From assembly GCA_004560375.1 (NCBI GenBank), contig SFVC01000007.1, forward strand, positions 10,394 through 74,393: a stretch of 64,000 bases of DNA. The letters run 5' to 3'. The position numbers and the translations under genes are program-made. This DNA is from a bacterium. Lineage in GTDB: Bacteria > Bacillota > Clostridia > Oscillospirales > Oscillospiraceae. Under the pieces are notes generated by a model. That model searched no databases. It was given only the letters and a program-made list of their open reading frames with translations, and was not told the DNA's origin. Positions 7,902 to 15,708 of the stretch are shown one piece after another; position 1 is the first letter of the stretch, and each line of letters starts with the position of its first letter.

Positions 7902-8977
7902 AACAGATTTTATGCCTCTCTTACACCCCCTGGCGGGCCCGGCCCAACCGCACCCAGCAGCTGCTGGCCCGGCTGGGCGACGCGAAGATTCTCTTTATCG
8001 AGCCCCCGCCCCCCAAGGGCGCCCCCAAACCGGAGCAGGGCCGCCGGGTGCGGAGCCACATCACCGCCTATACCCTGCCCGTCCCCCTGCCCGGGCCCAG
8101 GGAGCAGTCCATGTTCGCCCGCAGGCGGCTGGATCGGGCCACGGACTTCCTCCAGACGCTCATGTCCAAACATCACTTCCAGGAGCCCGTGCTGTGGTGC
8201 ACCGCCCCCGTCCACGCCCAGTTCCTGGATCGGCTGGCCTACCGGGGGGCGGTATACGACTGCCACCGCTTCTGGGACGAGTCCTTTCTGGAGCTGGAGA
8301 GCGACCTCACCCGCCACGCCGAGGTGGTGTTCGCCGCCTCTTTTGGGCTGATCAAGCGGCTGTCCCCCTGCAATGACAACATCGCTCTGCTGCCCAACGG
8401 GGTGAATCCCCTGCTGTTCACCCAAGGGGAGCACCCCCTCCCCCCCGCCCTGGGGGGTCTCCCCGGCCGGGTGATCTTCGGGCGGGCGGGAGGCGTCACC
8501 GGCAAGGTGGATCTGGATCCCCTGCTCTACGTTGCCCGCCGCCGCCCGGAGTGGACGTTCGTTCTCATGGGCCGGGCCACCAAACCCGCGGCCCAGCGGC
8601 TTCAAGGTCAGGACAACATCATCCTCACCGGGCCGGTGAACTCCCTGGAGATGCCCGACTGCCTGTGCCGGTGCGATGTACTGTTCGACCTGCCCCGGCT
8701 GGATCGGCTGGGCAGCGACGTGGTGCCCATCTCCATCTATGAGTACTTCGCCGCCGGAAAGCCGGTGGTCGCCGTCACCGATCCAAACGTGCCAGACCCC
8801 TACCCCCAGCTCATCCACACCGCCTACGACGGGGCCGGTTTCCTCCGGGCCTGTAAGGAGGCGCTGGAGGAGGATCCCAGCCTGTGCGCCCAGCGGCGGG
8901 CCTTCGCCCAGCAGTCCTCCTGGGCCGGGCGGGCGGCCCAGGTGGCCTCCATTTTCGAGGCCGTGGGCCTGTTTTGA
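7898..8977 (+). CDS. GT-B glycosyltransferase, TuaH-like
   Basis: A 359-aa glycosyltransferase, translationally coupled to the csaB fusion by an ATGA overlap. It resembles TuaH-type enzymes: an N-terminal CLSYTPWRARPNR and FIEPPPPKG, VYDCHRFWDESF in the middle, then LLPNGVNPLLF and a C-terminal DLPRLDRLG...PISIYEYFAAGKPVVA acceptor/donor loop. No transmembrane segment or signal peptide, so it is cytosolic or peripheral. With CsaB it probably assembles part of a pyruvylated secondary cell-wall polysaccharide. The sugar specificity cannot be inferred. Confidence 0.85.
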   Translation: MKQILCLSYTPWRARPNRTQQLLARLGDAKILFIEPPPPKGAPKPEQGRRVRSHITAYTLPVPLPGPREQSMFARRRLDRATDFLQTLMSKHHFQEPVLWCTAPVHAQFLDRLAYRGAVYDCHRFWDESFLELESDLTRHAEVVFAASFGLIKRLSPCNDNIALLPNGVNPLLFTQGEHPLPPALGGLPGRVIFGRAGGVTGKVDLDPLLYVARRRPEWTFVLMGRATKPAAQRLQGQDNIILTGPVNSLEMPDCLCRCDVLFDLPRLDRLGSDVVPISIYEYFAAGKPVVAVTDPNVPDPYPQLIHTAYDGAGFLRACKEALEEDPSLCAQRRAFAQQSSWAGRAAQVASIFEAVGLF

Positions 8978-9007
8978 TGGTTTCGCCATGGTTCGCCCCT
9001 CCCGCTC

Positions 9008-9042
9008 CCGGCGGATTGTATAAGCCTACGAAAATCCGCCGG
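9008..9042 (+). terminator. Hairpin ending the csaB operon
   Basis: Perfect 10-bp inverted repeat CCGGCGGATT (9008-9017) / AATCCGCCGG (9033-9042) just after the glycosyltransferase gene, followed a few bases later by a short T run. A terminator is likely, though the T tract is offset. Confidence 0.5.
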
Positions 9043-9046
9043 CCTC

Positions 9047-9075
9047 TTGATTTTTCAAGAGTTTTTCGTTAAAAT
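9047..9075 (+). promoter_or_regulatory. Promoter of the purine operon
   Basis: -35 TTGATT (9047-9052), a 17-bp spacer, and -10 TAAAAT (9070-9075). The predicted start near 9082 leaves a leader of about 160 nt before purE. Confidence 0.72.
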
Positions 9076-9108
9076 AGCAGTGAATTTCTGGGATCGAGGT
9101 GCTTGACC

Positions 9109-9249
9109 ATGGGGCGTTCCGTCCGTGTCCGTCCGGCTGTCCACCGCCGCGGCACCCTTGTGCCCAAATCTGCCCGCCCATCCCAAAACAGGCCCGCCCG
9201 CACCAGCGCGGCGGCCTGTTTTATTTTTCACAAGGAGGGTTTACCGTGA
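9109..9249 (+). CDS. Possible leader peptide (uORF) upstream of purE
   Basis: A 46-codon frame starting at ATG 9109, seven bases after a good GAGGTG ribosome site (9096-9101). Its stop TGA (9247-9249) overlaps the GTG start of purE, so the two could be translationally coupled. It begins MGRSVRVRPAVHRRG and is arginine- and proline-rich. The frame runs through the terminator hairpin at 9185-9222, so ribosome position could influence that hairpin. There is no homology to rely on; it may be chance in GC-rich DNA. Confidence 0.3.
   Translation: MGRSVRVRPAVHRRGTLVPKSARPSQNRPARTSAAACFIFHKEGLP
9185..9228 (+). terminator. Terminator hairpin in the purE leader (possible attenuator)
   Basis: AAAACAGGCC (9185-9194) pairs with GGCCTGTTTT (9213-9222); inner GCC/GGC pairs extend the stem, and ATTTTT follows. 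It sits between the operon promoter and the purE ribosome site (AAGGAGGG), the position expected of an attenuator or riboswitch expression platform. I could not recognise a purine or PRPP riboswitch aptamer upstream. Confidence 0.65.
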
Positions 9250-9743
9250 AAAAAGTCGCCGTGATCATGGGCTCCGACTCCGACTGGCCGGTAGTCAAGG
9301 GGGCCTGTGCCCAACTGGAGGAGTTCGGCATTCCCTATGAGGCCCACATACTCAGCGCCCACCGCACCCCCGCCGCCGCCGCGGACTTTGCCAAAAACGC
9401 CAGGGCCAACGGCTTCGGCGTGCTGATCTGTGCCGCGGGCATGGCCGCCCATCTGGCGGGGGCCTTCGCCGGCAACTCCACCCTGCCCGTCATCGGCATC
9501 CCCATGAGGGGTGGGGCCATGGACGGGCTGGACGCCCTGCTGGCCACCGTCCAGATGCCCAGCGGCATCCCCGTGGCGACGGTCGCCATCAACGGGGCCA
9601 AAAACGCCGCCGTGCTGGCCGCTCAGATCCTGGCTGTGTCCGACGACGGGCTGGCCGCCAAGCTGGACGGGGCCCGGGAGAGGATGGCGGCCCAGATCGC
9701 TGAGAAGGAGGCCAAATTACAGGTGGAATTAAATCAAGCATGA
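9246..9743 (+). CDS. purE: N5-carboxyaminoimidazole ribonucleotide mutase, PurE class I
   Basis: Converts N5-CAIR to CAIR in de novo purine synthesis. The 165-aa product starts at GTG 9246 after AAGGAGGGTTTACC. Class I signatures are clear: GSDSDWP, LSAHRTP, and AGMAAHLAGAFAG followed by PVIGIP. No purK (N5-CAIR synthetase) is in this operon, so it must lie elsewhere if the classical route is used. First gene of the pur operon. A hairpin overlaps its 3' end (9721-9756) and an inverted-repeat element follows before purC. Confidence 0.95.
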   Translation: MKKVAVIMGSDSDWPVVKGACAQLEEFGIPYEAHILSAHRTPAAAADFAKNARANGFGVLICAAGMAAHLAGAFAGNSTLPVIGIPMRGGAMDGLDALLATVQMPSGIPVATVAINGAKNAAVLAAQILAVSDDGLAAKLDGARERMAAQIAEKEAKLQVELNQA

Positions 9744-9756
9744 TTTGATTCCACCT
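9721..9756 (+). other. Hairpin spanning the purE stop codon
   Basis: A 16-bp stem: AGGTGGAATTAAATCA (9721-9736) pairs with TGATTTGATTCCACCT (9741-9756) with one wobble, loop AGCA. There is no T run, so RNA protection or processing is as likely as termination. Confidence 0.6.
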
Positions 9757-9832
9757 GTAGGGGAGGGGCTTGCCCCTCCCGTGGGACAGGGAGCAGATCG
9801 GCACGGCGGGAGGGGCAAGCCCCTCCCCTACA
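9756..9832. repeat. Inverted-repeat element, copy 1 (MITE/REP-like)
   Basis: Two 26-bp arms (9756-9781 and 9807-9832) are exact inverted copies: the left arm starts TGTAGGGGAGGGGCTTGCCC and the right arm ends GCCCCTCCCCTACA. Each arm also contains its own palindrome (AGGGGCTTGCCCCT). The 25-bp centre is unrelated. A 28-base stretch including the right arm (9807-9834) recurs identically at 32840-32867. It lies in the transcribed purE-purC spacer. Confidence 0.85.
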
Positions 9833-9871
9833 CAATATGATTTCACAATATCATTTATGGAGGAATTCATC

Positions 9872-10558
9872 ATGGAAAACAAACTGGTTTACACCGGCAA
9901 GACCAAGAACGTCTACGCCCTGGACAACGGCAACTACCTGCTGAAGTTCAAGGACGACTGCACCGGCAAGGACGGCGTGTTCGACCCCGGCGAGAACTCC
10001 GTGGGCCTGACCATCGAGGGCGTGGGCGACGTGAACCTGCGTATGTCCATCTACTTCTTTGAGAAGATCAACGCCGCCGGCATCCGCACCCACTACGTCT
10101 CCGCCGATCTGGCCGACACCACCATGGAGGTGCTGCCCGCCAAGGTGTTCGGCAAGGGGCTGGAGGTCATCTGCCGCCACAAGGCGGTTGGCTCCTTCAT
10201 CCGCCGGTACGGCGAGTATATCCAGGAGGGCGCCGACCTGCCCGCCTATGTGGAGACCACCTTCAAGAACGACGAGAAGGGCGACCCCCTGGTGACCAAG
10301 GACGGCCTGGTGGCCCTGGGCGTCATGACCGAGGCGCAGTACGACGACATCAAGGACATGACCCAGAAGATCACCCAGATCGTGGCTGACGACCTGAAAG
10401 CCAAGGGACTGGTGCTCTACGACATCAAGTTCGAGTACGGCTACGACGCCGACGGCAGGGTGATGCTCATCGACGAGATCGCCTCCGGCAATATGCGGGT
10501 GTACAAGGACGGGCAGTATATCGACCCCATGACCCTGTCCAAGCTGTTCTTCGCCTGA
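9872..10558 (+). CDS. purC: Phosphoribosylaminoimidazole-succinocarboxamide (SAICAR) synthase
   Basis: ATP-dependent ligation of aspartate to CAIR. The 228-aa product starts at ATG 9872 after TGGAGG. Family features: YTGKTKNVYALDNGNYLLKFKDD at the N-terminus (ATP loop), EVICRHKAVGSFIRRYG, and the C-terminal DIKFEYGYDADGRVMLIDEI. Length is normal for the short bacterial form. It is separated from purE by the inverted-repeat element; purF follows after 22 bp. Confidence 0.95.
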   Translation: MENKLVYTGKTKNVYALDNGNYLLKFKDDCTGKDGVFDPGENSVGLTIEGVGDVNLRMSIYFFEKINAAGIRTHYVSADLADTTMEVLPAKVFGKGLEVICRHKAVGSFIRRYGEYIQEGADLPAYVETTFKNDEKGDPLVTKDGLVALGVMTEAQYDDIKDMTQKITQIVADDLKAKGLVLYDIKFEYGYDADGRVMLIDEIASGNMRVYKDGQYIDPMTLSKLFFA

Positions 10559-10580
10559 GGCGCGGGAGGAAACGGCATCC

Positions 10581-12002
10581 ATGGGCGGATTTTTCGGCGC
10601 GATCTCCAAGCGCGATGTAACCCTTGACATCTTTTTCGGCGTGGACTACCACTCCCACCTGGGCACACGCCGGGGCGGCATGATCCTCTACGATGAGCAG
10701 GACGGCTTCCAGCGGCAGATCCACTCCATTGAAAACACCCCCTTCCGCACCAAATTTGAGAAGGATCTCCAAAAGTTCCACGGCTGCGCCGGCATCGGCT
10801 GTATCAGCGACACCGATCCCCAGCCCCTGCTGGTGCGCTCCCATCTGGGGGTGTACGCCATCTCCACCGTGGGCATCCTCAACAACGCCGAGGAGCTGGT
10901 GGACGACTACTTCAACGGCCACACCCGGCAGTTTATGGCCATGAGCTCCGGCAAGGTCAACTCCACCGAGCTCACCGCCGCCCTCATCAACCAGAAGGAC
11001 ACCCTGGTGGAGGGCATCCGGTATGCCCAGGAGGTCATCGACGGCTCGTCCACTATCCTCATCCTTACCCCCGAGGGCATCGTGGCCGCCCGGGATCGGC
11101 TGGGCCGCCTGCCGGTGCTCATCGGCCAAAACAGCGAGGGCTGCTGCGTGTCTTTCGAGTCCTTCGCCTGCACCAAGCTGGGCTACGACAATGCCTACGA
11201 ACTGGGCCCCGGGGAGATCGTGCGCCTCACCGCCGGCGGCTTCGAGACCCTGGCCCCCGCCGGGGACAAGATGCGGATCTGCGCCTTTTTGTGGACGTAC
11301 TACGGCTACCCCAACTCCAACTACGAGGGGATGAACGTGGAGGTCATGCGCTGCCGCAACGGCGAGATCATGGCCCGGGCGGAAAAAGCACGGGGCTCCC
11401 TGCCCGACGTGGACTGGGTGGCCGGGGTGCCCGATTCCGGCGTACCCCACGCCATCGGCTACGCCAACGCCAGCGGTAAACCCTTTGCCCGCCCCTTTGT
11501 GAAGTATACCCCCACCTGGCCCCGATCCTTCATGCCCGCCAGCCAGGCCGTCCGGGAGCAGGTGGCCAAGATGAAGCAGATCCCCGTCCCCGAGCTGATC
11601 CAGGGCAGAAAGCTGCTCTTTGTGGACGACTCCATCGTCCGGGGCACCCAGCTGCGGGAGACGGTGGAGTTCCTCTACGGCGCGGGGGCCAGGGAGGTGC
11701 ATATGCGCTCCGCCTGTCCCCCCATCATGTACGGCTGCAAGTACCTGAACTTCTCCCGGAGCAACTCCTCTATGGAGCTGCTGGCCCGGAAAACCGTCCA
11801 GGAGCTGGAGGGGGACGAGGGCCAAAAGCACCTGGAGGAATACGCCGACTCCAGCACGGAGCGGGGCCAGTGTCTGCTCAAGTCCATCTGCGAGAAGCTG
11901 GGCTTTGACTCGCTGGGCTACCAGTCCCTGGACGGCCTGCTGGAGGCCGTCGGCATCGACCGGGACAAGGTGTGCACCTACTGCTGGACCGGAAAGGAAT
12001 AA
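10581..12002 (+). CDS. purF: Amidophosphoribosyltransferase-like PurF lacking the N-terminal catalytic cysteine
   Basis: First committed step of purine synthesis (PRPP to phosphoribosylamine). The 473-aa product has the PRPP loop LLFVDDSIVRGTQ and VAGVPDSGVPHA, so the phosphoribosyltransferase half is intact. The four Fe-S ligands known in Bacillus PurF appear conserved (Cys234 in RICAF, Cys386 in MYGCKY, Cys465/Cys468 in CTYCW). The N-terminus reads MGGFFGAISK instead of the usual (M)CGIFG, so the Ntn glutaminase nucleophile is missing. No alternative upstream start restores it. It may use free ammonia or a separate glutaminase. The position between purC and purM supports the pathway role. 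Confidence 0.88.
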   Translation: MGGFFGAISKRDVTLDIFFGVDYHSHLGTRRGGMILYDEQDGFQRQIHSIENTPFRTKFEKDLQKFHGCAGIGCISDTDPQPLLVRSHLGVYAISTVGILNNAEELVDDYFNGHTRQFMAMSSGKVNSTELTAALINQKDTLVEGIRYAQEVIDGSSTILILTPEGIVAARDRLGRLPVLIGQNSEGCCVSFESFACTKLGYDNAYELGPGEIVRLTAGGFETLAPAGDKMRICAFLWTYYGYPNSNYEGMNVEVMRCRNGEIMARAEKARGSLPDVDWVAGVPDSGVPHAIGYANASGKPFARPFVKYTPTWPRSFMPASQAVREQVAKMKQIPVPELIQGRKLLFVDDSIVRGTQLRETVEFLYGAGAREVHMRSACPPIMYGCKYLNFSRSNSSMELLARKTVQELEGDEGQKHLEEYADSSTERGQCLLKSICEKLGFDSLGYQSLDGLLEAVGIDRDKVCTYCWTGKE

Positions 12003-12030
12003 TCCTTTACAATATATTCGGAGGTTCAAT

Positions 12031-13074
12031 ATGGAAAACTCCCATTCCGCATCCTATGCCGCCGCCGGGGTGGACGTCACCGCCGGCTATGAGGCGGTTC
12101 GGCGCATCAAGCCCATGGTGGAGTCCACCTATATCCCCGGTGTGATGGGCACGCTGGGAGGCTTTGGCGGTATGTTTGCCCCCGATCTCACCGGGATGAA
12201 GAAGCCGGTGCTGGTATCCGGCACCGACGGGGTGGGCACCAAGCTGAAGATCGCCTTTTTGATGGACAAGCACGACACCGTGGGCATCGACTGCGTGGCC
12301 ATGTGCGTCAACGACATCGTGTGCGGCGGGGCCGCTCCTCTGTTTTTCCTGGATTATATCGCCTGCGGCAAAAACGAGCCCGGGCGTATCGCCCAGATCG
12401 TGGCGGGCATCACCGAAGGCTGCCGTCAGGCCCAGTGTGCCCTGGTGGGGGGCGAGACAGCGGAAATGCCCGGTTTTTACCCGGTGGATGAGTACGATCT
12501 GGCGGGCTTTTCCGTGGGGATCGTGGACGAGGAGAAGATCATCGACGGCAAAAAGCTGGCCCAAGGGGACGCGCTTCTCGGCCTGGCCTCCTCCGGCGTC
12601 CACTCCAATGGGTTCTCCCTGGTACGCAAGGTGCTCCACATTGAGCACGCCGACCTCCACACCCCCCTGGACGAGCTGGGGGGCCGCGGGCTGGGCGAGA
12701 CGCTGCTCACCCCCACCAGGATCTACGTCAAGGCGGTGAAAGCCCTGCTGGCCGCCGGGGTGAACATCCACGCCGTCAGCCACATTACCGGCGGCGGCTT
12801 CTATGAAAACGTGCCCCGGATGATGACGAACGGGCTCACCGCCCGGATCCAACTGGGCGCCTTCCCTTGCCCGCCCATCTTCGGCCTCATTCAACGTATG
12901 GGGAGCATCCCGGAGCGAGATATGTACAATACCTTCAACATGGGCATCGGCATGGTGCTGGCGGTTCCCGAGGCCCAGGCGGAGCAGGCCCTGTCCCTCC
13001 TGAAGGAGGCCGGGGAGGAGGCCTATCGGATTGGCCAGGTCATCCCCGGCGACGGAGGCGTGGAGCTGGTATGA
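12031..13074 (+). CDS. purM: Phosphoribosylformylglycinamidine cyclo-ligase (AIR synthetase)
   Basis: Closes the imidazole ring (FGAM to AIR, ATP-dependent). A 347-aa product starting at ATG 12031 after GGAGG. PurM signatures: SGTDGVGTKLKIA, CVNDIVCGGAAPLFFLDY, ALVGGETAEMPGFY, and HITGGGFYENVPRM. Usual length. The stop overlaps the purN start (ATGA), indicating coupling. Confidence 0.96.
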   Translation: MENSHSASYAAAGVDVTAGYEAVRRIKPMVESTYIPGVMGTLGGFGGMFAPDLTGMKKPVLVSGTDGVGTKLKIAFLMDKHDTVGIDCVAMCVNDIVCGGAAPLFFLDYIACGKNEPGRIAQIVAGITEGCRQAQCALVGGETAEMPGFYPVDEYDLAGFSVGIVDEEKIIDGKKLAQGDALLGLASSGVHSNGFSLVRKVLHIEHADLHTPLDELGGRGLGETLLTPTRIYVKAVKALLAAGVNIHAVSHITGGGFYENVPRMMTNGLTARIQLGAFPCPPIFGLIQRMGSIPERDMYNTFNMGIGMVLAVPEAQAEQALSLLKEAGEEAYRIGQVIPGDGGVELV

Positions 13075-13733
13075 GCGTCAAGCGCATCGCCGTGCTGGTG
13101 TCCGGCGGGGGCACCAACCTCCAGGCCCTCATCGACGCCCAGGCCCGGGGGGAGATCGTCAACGGGGAAATCGCCGCCGTCATCGCCTCCAAGCCCGGGG
13201 CCTATGCCCTGGAGCGGGCCGCCAGGGCGGGCATACCCGGCTATGTGGTGGCCCGGAAGGACTACGCCAGCAATCAGGCCATGACCCTCGCCCTGGTGGA
13301 CAAGCTCAAGTCGCTGGACATCGACCTGGTGGTGCTGGCGGGGTTCATGGTGATTCTCACCGGGGAAATGGTGAGCGCCTACCCCAACGCCATCCTGAAC
13401 GTCCACCCCGCCCTCATCCCCTCCTTCTGCGGGGAGGGGTACTATGGCCTCCACGTCCATGAGCGGGCGCTGGAATACGGGGTGAAGGTGTCCGGCGCCA
13501 CCGTCCATTTCGTCAGCGAGGAGTGCGACGGCGGGCCCATCGTGCTGCAAAAGGCGGTGGCCGTGGAGGAGAACGACACCCCGGAGAGCCTTCAGCGCCG
13601 GATCATGGAGCAGGCGGAGTGGGTGATTCTGCCCCGGGCGGTGTCCCTGTTCTGCCAGGGACGCTTGAAGGTGGAGGGCCGGACAGTCCGGATCTTGAAG
13701 CCGCTGAATTTATCAAAGGAGTGTCTGCAATGA
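13071..13733 (+). CDS. purN: Phosphoribosylglycinamide formyltransferase (folate-dependent)
   Basis: Transfers formyl from 10-formyl-THF to GAR. 220 aa. Key blocks: VLVSGGGTNLQALIDA (phosphate loop), DLVVLAGFM, the catalytic NVHPALIPSFCGEG block with Asn and His, and SGATVHFVSEECDGGPIV with the catalytic Asp. It overlaps purM by four bases at its start and the PurO-like gene by four at its end, so three cistrons are chained by ATGA overlaps. Length is normal. Confidence 0.95.
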   Translation: MSVKRIAVLVSGGGTNLQALIDAQARGEIVNGEIAAVIASKPGAYALERAARAGIPGYVVARKDYASNQAMTLALVDKLKSLDIDLVVLAGFMVILTGEMVSAYPNAILNVHPALIPSFCGEGYYGLHVHERALEYGVKVSGATVHFVSEECDGGPIVLQKAVAVEENDTPESLQRRIMEQAEWVILPRAVSLFCQGRLKVEGRTVRILKPLNLSKECLQ

Positions 13734-14440
13734 TCGACATCACCGAGTATTTACAGAATAACCCCTACCCTGGCCGGGGCATTCTGCTGGGCCGCTCCGC
13801 TGACAACAAGTGCGCCGTCATCGCCTATTTCATCATGGGCCGCAGCGAGAACAGCCGCAACCGGATCTTCGAGGAGACGGAGGACGGCATCCGCACCCGG
13901 GCCTTCGACGAGAGCAAGATGACCGACCCCTCCCTCATCATCTACCACCCGGTGCGGCGGATGGAAAACGGCCTGACCATCGTCACCAACGGCGACCAGA
14001 CCGACACCATCCGGGACAACCTCCTGGCCGGCCACTGCTACCGCCACGCCCTGAACACCCGCACCTTCGAGCCGGACGGCCCCAACTACACCCCTCGGAT
14101 CTCCGGCGTGGTGAAGCCGGACGGGGCCTACAACCTGTCCATCCTCAAGAGCCTGGACGGCGATCCCTCCTGCGCCTGCCGGTATTTCTATGAGTACTCT
14201 GACCCCAAGGCCGGGATGGGCCACTTCATCCACACCTACGAGGGGGACGGCAGCCCCCTGCCCTCCTTTGAGGGCGAGCCCCGGCGGGTGTCCATCACCG
14301 CCCCCGACGCGGAGACGCTGGCGGAGGAGCTGTGGCTGGCGCTGAACGAGGACAACAAGGTGTCGCTGTTCGTGCGGTATATCGACCTGGCCACCGGAGA
14401 GGACGAGACGTCCATCATCAACAAGCACTGGGAGGTATAA
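13730..14440 (+). CDS. IMP cyclohydrolase, PurO-type
   Basis: A 236-aa protein matching the archaeal-type IMP cyclohydrolase family (PurO; FAICAR to IMP, the last step of the pathway). The N-terminal YPGRGILLGRS, then MGRSENSRNRIF, VTNGDQTDTI, and FEPDGPNYTPRISG are the recognisable blocks. It is chained to purN by ATGA and followed two bases later by an AICAR transformylase lacking its own cyclohydrolase domain. Context and complementarity make the assignment strong: together the two genes replace the usual fused bifunctional PurH. Confidence 0.86.
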   Translation: MIDITEYLQNNPYPGRGILLGRSADNKCAVIAYFIMGRSENSRNRIFEETEDGIRTRAFDESKMTDPSLIIYHPVRRMENGLTIVTNGDQTDTIRDNLLAGHCYRHALNTRTFEPDGPNYTPRISGVVKPDGAYNLSILKSLDGDPSCACRYFYEYSDPKAGMGHFIHTYEGDGSPLPSFEGEPRRVSITAPDAETLAEELWLALNEDNKVSLFVRYIDLATGEDETSIINKHWEV

Positions 14441-14442
14441 AT

Positions 14443-15618
14443 ATGACCGAACTGGAATTGAAATACGGCTGCAACCCCAACCAGAAGCCCGCCCGCATCT
14501 TCATGAACGGGGACACAGACCTCCCCCTCACCGTCCTCAACGGCAAGCCGGGGTACATCAACTTCATGGACGCGCTGAACTCCTGGCAGCTGGTGAAGGC
14601 GCTGAAGGCCGCCACCGGCCTGCCCGCCGCCGCCTCCTTCAAGCACGTCTCCCCCGCCGGGGCCGCCCTGGGCCTGCCCCTCACCGACGTGGAGCGGCAG
14701 ATCTACTTCGCCCCCCAGGGGGAGCTGTCCCCCATCGCCTGCGCCTACATCCGGGCCCGTGGGGCCGACCGGCTGTGCTCCTACGGCGACTGGGCGGCCC
14801 TCAGCGACACCTGCGACGCCGACACCGCCCGTTATCTGGCCCTGGAGGTGTCCGACGGCGTTATCGCCCCGGACTACACCGACGAGGCCCTGGCCATTCT
14901 CAAGACCAAGCGCAAGGGCGGCTACAACGTGGTGCAGATTGACCCGGACTATACCCCCGCTCCCGTGGAGCGCCGGAGCATCTTCGGCATCGTCTTCGAG
15001 CAGGGCTACAACGACCTAGCCATTGACGAGAAGCTGCTGGAGAACATCGTCACCGCCAACAAGGAGCTGCCCCAGGCGGCCAAGCATGACATGATCCTCT
15101 CCCTCATCACGCTGAAGTACACCCAGTCCAACTCGGTGTGCTACGTGAAGGACGGTATGACCATCGGCGTGGGCGCGGGCCAGCAGAGCCGGATCCACTG
15201 CACCCGGCTGGCCGGGAACAAGGCGGACACCTGGTGGTTGCGGCAGCACCCGAAGGTGCTGGGCCTCCAGTTTGTGGACGGCATCCGCCGCCCGGATCGG
15301 GACAACGCCATCGACATCTACATCTCCGACGAGCACGACGACGTGCTGGCCGACGGCGTGTGGCAGAATACTTTTAAGGTGCGCCCCGAGGTGCTCACCG
15401 AGGCGGAGAAAAAGGAGTGGATCGCCCGGCAGTCCGGGGTGACCGTGGGCTCCGACGCCTTCTTCCCCTTCGGGGACAACGTGGAGCGGGCTTTCAAGTC
15501 CGGTGTGAAGTATATTGCCCAGCCCGGCGGCTCCATCCGGGACGACCACGTCATCGCCACCGCTGACAAGCATGATATGGTGATGGCGTTTACCGGGATT
15601 CGGCTGTTCCACCATTGA
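14443..15618 (+). CDS. purH: AICAR formyltransferase, stand-alone C-terminal half of PurH
   Basis: Formylates AICAR using 10-formyl-THF. Only 391 aa, versus about 510-530 for bifunctional PurH; the N-terminal cyclohydrolase domain is absent. It begins LKYGCNPNQKPA, the start of the transformylase domain, and keeps AASFKHVSPAGAA (catalytic Lys-His), SDGVIAPDYTDEAL, KYTQSNSVCYVKDG, GAGQQSRIHCTRLAG, and the C-terminal SDAFFPFGDNVERA and QPGGSIRDD. The missing activity is supplied by the preceding PurO-type gene. The start ATG follows GGAGG. Confidence 0.93.
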   Translation: MTELELKYGCNPNQKPARIFMNGDTDLPLTVLNGKPGYINFMDALNSWQLVKALKAATGLPAAASFKHVSPAGAALGLPLTDVERQIYFAPQGELSPIACAYIRARGADRLCSYGDWAALSDTCDADTARYLALEVSDGVIAPDYTDEALAILKTKRKGGYNVVQIDPDYTPAPVERRSIFGIVFEQGYNDLAIDEKLLENIVTANKELPQAAKHDMILSLITLKYTQSNSVCYVKDGMTIGVGAGQQSRIHCTRLAGNKADTWWLRQHPKVLGLQFVDGIRRPDRDNAIDIYISDEHDDVLADGVWQNTFKVRPEVLTEAEKKEWIARQSGVTVGSDAFFPFGDNVERAFKSGVKYIAQPGGSIRDDHVIATADKHDMVMAFTGIRLFHH

Positions 15619-15628
15619 GGTCAAGGGC

Positions 15629-15660
15629 CTTCTTCTTTTTCTTGAAAGAAAAAGAAGAAG
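15629..15660. repeat. Polypurine/polypyrimidine hairpin between purH and purD
   Basis: CTTCTTCTTTTTCTT (15629-15643) pairs with AAGAAAAAGAAGAAG (15646-15660). It could act as a weak terminator on either strand. A shorter relative lies at 4879-4900; both precede a CTTGAAGC-type sequence. Confidence 0.6.
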
Positions 15661-15708
15661 CAAGAAAAAGAACTTGAAGCTGCTTTGACTTACGGTCAGG
15701 AGGTTTTT

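Noticed and set aside
9082..9184. Purine or PRPP riboswitch in the purE leader
   Set aside because: I looked for the conserved loop sequences of purine and ykkC-type aptamers and did not find them, so only the terminator and possible uORF are annotated.
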